From positions 56,001 to 120,000 of the forward strand of contig JACYXH010000817.1 of NCBI GenBank assembly GCA_026745465.1: a DNA stretch of 64,000 bases, written 5' to 3'. The notes below the pieces were generated by a model. That model was not told where the DNA came from. It worked only from the letters and a program-made list of their open reading frames with translations, and ran no database searches. The DNA is from Lota lota. Its lineage: Eukaryota > Chordata > Actinopteri > Gadiformes > Lotidae. Shown here piece by piece: positions 62,101-64,000 of this stretch (positions are counted from its first letter, which is position 1; each line of letters opens with the position of its first letter). Made by a program: the position numbers and the translations under genes.

Positions 62101-62682
62101 CCACTGTCCTTCCTTCTCCTCCTTCGTCCCCGTCCTTCCTCCTCCTCCTTCGTCCCCGTTCTTCCTCCTCCACCTTCGTCCACTGTCCTTCCTCCTTCGT
62201 CCACTGTCCTTCCTCCTCCTCCTTCGTCCCCCATCCTTCCTCCTCCTTCGTCCCCGTCCTTCGTCCTTCTTCCTTCGTCCCCATCCTTCATCCCCGTCCT
62301 TCCTCCTCCTTTGTCCGCCATCCTTCGTCCCCCATCCTTCCTTCCTCCTTCGTCCCCGTCCTTCCTCCTTCGTTCATGTCCTTCCTCCTCCGTCCACTGT
62401 CCTTCCTCCTTCATCCTTCCTCCCCCGTCCTTCCTCCTTCCTTCCTCCTCCTCCTTCGTCCACTGTCCTTCCTCCTTCATCCCCCGTCCTTCCTCCTTCG
62501 TCCACTGTCCTTCGTCCCCGTCCTTCCTCCTTCGTCCCCATCCTTCCTCCTCCTCCTTCGTCCCCGTCCTTCCTCCTCCTCCTTCGTCCCTCCTCCTTCG
62601 TCCGCCATCCTTCCTCCTCCTCCTTCGTCCACTGTCCTTCCTCCCCAGTCCTTCCTCCTTCGGCCACTGTCCTTCCTCCTTC
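53165..62682. repeat. ~9.5 kb polypyrimidine subtelomeric array
   Basis: Irregular tandem CCTTCCTCCTCCTTCGTCCC and GTCCTTCCTCCTTCGTCCAC units with 3-base length steps. The plus strand is nearly free of A and of stop triplets, so all plus frames stay open for >3,000 codons and the minus strand gives many Gly/Arg/Glu/Lys-rich frames. None is credible as a gene. Large internal duplications are visible: 56.95-57.6 kb against 59.1-59.7 kb (offset 2,151), and 54.4-55.3 kb against 57.75-58.65 kb (offset ~3.34 kb). Confidence 0.95.
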
Positions 62683-62832
62683 GTAGGGTTAGGATTTTGT
62701 GTTATAATTCAGCTTTTGTTGGTCGTGCGACCCTGGGTGCACTGGCACACCATCTCCCCATCCTTTCATTCATCTTTTTCGTTTTAAGATGTTATCTGAT
62801 TTCTTCAATTTTGTCTTACATTTCTTTACAAG

Positions 62833-62902
62833 GATAAACTGATAAAAAGGGAAAAGGAGAAGAGGAACTGCAGCTGGAGTCTGAGGAAGGAGCGGAACCA
62901 GG
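62833..62902 (+). other. Exon-like segment 3 beside the polypyrimidine array
   Basis: Acceptor CTTTACAAG and donor CCAGG|GTAAGT. One frame is open (DKLIKREKEKRNCSWSLRKE) and continues into the next segment. Confidence 0.4.
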
Positions 62903-62962
62903 GTAAGTTTGCATGGGTTATTCTGTAACTTTTTGTATTTTTGGTATTTTTCAATTTCCCAG

Positions 62963-63068
62963 GAGGGGTCAGGAGGGAGGAGGCCAACGCCGATACTGGC
63001 GGGGGTCCAGGGGGATAGGGTCCCGAGAGGCCCCCCACGTGTGGGGAGCCCCCCAGCATGGCTGTCGG
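62963..63068 (+). other. Exon-like segment 4, ~0.5 kb from the telomere
   Basis: Acceptor TTCAATTTCCCAG and donor GTCGG|GTAAGT, both strong. The frame from segment 3 continues GGVRREEANADTGGGPGG and then meets TAG, so the pair would end a short peptide or belong to a non-coding RNA. GC-rich compared with flanks. Confidence 0.4.
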
Positions 63069-63567
63069 GTAAGTACAAAACACACTTCTAATAAATTCAT
63101 ATAAATAAAACCATGTAAAGCAGGGGAAAAAAAGAAAAGGATAAACAGTGAGCAACCCCTATTTGTAGTCCCGCTGAGGGGGATCTAAATGAGAGGGGTC
63201 TCTAATTCATACACCCCCACCCACCCCCGTCCGCCTATATGTTTCTCTGAATAAATAATACCATCTATAGTATAGATAATATGATAATAATACCATTATA
63301 ATTTTTAAATAATCATATATTGTAAGGGAGCACGCTGCAATAGTTAAGAACTCATGGATAAAAATATGCAGGTGCAACTCTAATAAAACTTTCCACACCT
63401 CTATAAATAATACATGCATATCACACATAAAGATAGTAAATAAAATAGGCATAGTTATAAGCACACACGCACACACAATAAAAGAAGGAGAAATAAAATA
63501 AGTGCAGGGCAAATAATGATGAAAACCATCAATATGTAAAAACCCATCAAAGATAAATAAATGCAGG
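63069..63567. other. Subtelomeric spacer
   Basis: AT-rich sequence between the last exon-like segment and the telomere, nothing recognised. Confidence 0.5.
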
Positions 63568-64000
63568 GTTTAGGGTTAGGGTTAGGGTTAGGGTTAGGGT
63601 TAGGGTTAGGGTTAGGGTTAGGGTTAGGGTTAGGGTTAGGGTTAGGGTTAGGGTTAGGGTTAGGGTTAGGGTTAGGGTTAGGGTTAGGGTTAGGGTTAGG
63701 GTTAGGGTTAGGGTTAGGGTTAGGGTTAGGGTTAGGGTTAGGGTTAGGGTTAGGGTTAGGGTTAGGGTTAGGGTTAGGGTTAGGGTTAGGGTTAGGGTTA
63801 GGGTTAGGGTTAGGGTTAGGGTTAGGGTTAGGGTTAGGGTTAGGGTTAGGGTTAGGGTTAGGGTTAGGGTTAGGGTTAGGGTTAGGGTTAGGGTTAGGGT
63901 TAGGGTTAGGGTTAGGGTTAGGGTTAGGGTTAGGGTTAGGGTTAGGGTTAGGGTTAGGGTTAGGGTTAGGGTTAGGGTTAGGGTTAGGGTTAGGGTTAGG
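63568..64000 (+). repeat. Terminal telomere (TTAGGG)n
   Basis: About 72 perfect TTAGGG units run to the window end. The G-rich strand points right, as expected for a right chromosome end. Confidence 0.98.

Noticed and set aside
53162..62837. Open frames of about 3,000-3,190 codons on the plus strand
   Set aside because: Composition effect of an A-poor polypyrimidine repeat. All three frames are open and there is no domain, start context or conservation signal.

Overview
The window is the right-hand end of a vertebrate, almost certainly teleost, chromosome. The last ~430 bases are an uninterrupted (TTAGGG)n run oriented towards the window end. Genes have GT-AG introns, fish-type retroposon/SINE remnants occur, and CA/GT microsatellites and minisatellites are extremely abundant. 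The repeat load recalls codfish-like genomes, but nothing here fixes the species. Layout, left to right: (1) 0.4-21.8 kb, minus strand: all but the last exon of a PIK3CG-like gene (PI3-kinase catalytic subunit p110-gamma). I could place 11 coding exons whose splice phases all agree. The introns are filled by minisatellites, including a ~7.65 kb 67-bp array and a hAT transposon remnant. (2) 21.8-26.6 kb: a repeat-rich intergenic stretch. (3) 26.6-28.1 kb, minus strand: an intronless class A GPCR with a TATA box, closest in my reading to GPR148-like receptors. (4) 28.3-30.7 kb: microsatellites and a 27-bp minisatellite also present inside the PI3K gene. (5) 31.0-38.1 kb and 40.4-43.3 kb, plus strand: two tandem fast skeletal troponin C (tnnc2) genes, each complete in six coding exons, with signs of gene conversion in exon 3. 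(6) 43.4-53.2 kb: gene-poor subtelomere with a broken TOMM70-like exon, a tRNA-derived SINE head, and a few exon-like segments with good splice signals. (7) 53.2-62.7 kb: ~9.5 kb of polypyrimidine tandem repeat. It gives >3,000-codon open frames only because it lacks stop triplets. (8) 62.7-63.6 kb: two more splice-flanked segments, then the telomere. How it fits together: the genes are ordinary vertebrate genes (immune/leukocyte PI3K signalling, an orphan receptor, muscle calcium sensing) lying next to a telomere. The notable feature is their introns. Many minisatellites begin within a few bases of a splice site, or have a unit containing a copy of it, and several arrays carry telomere-like (CCCTAA/TTAGGG) segments. 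One 5' splice site runs directly into a head-to-head telomeric repeat. I see no bacterial, viral or CRISPR features and no evidence of a new enzymatic system.
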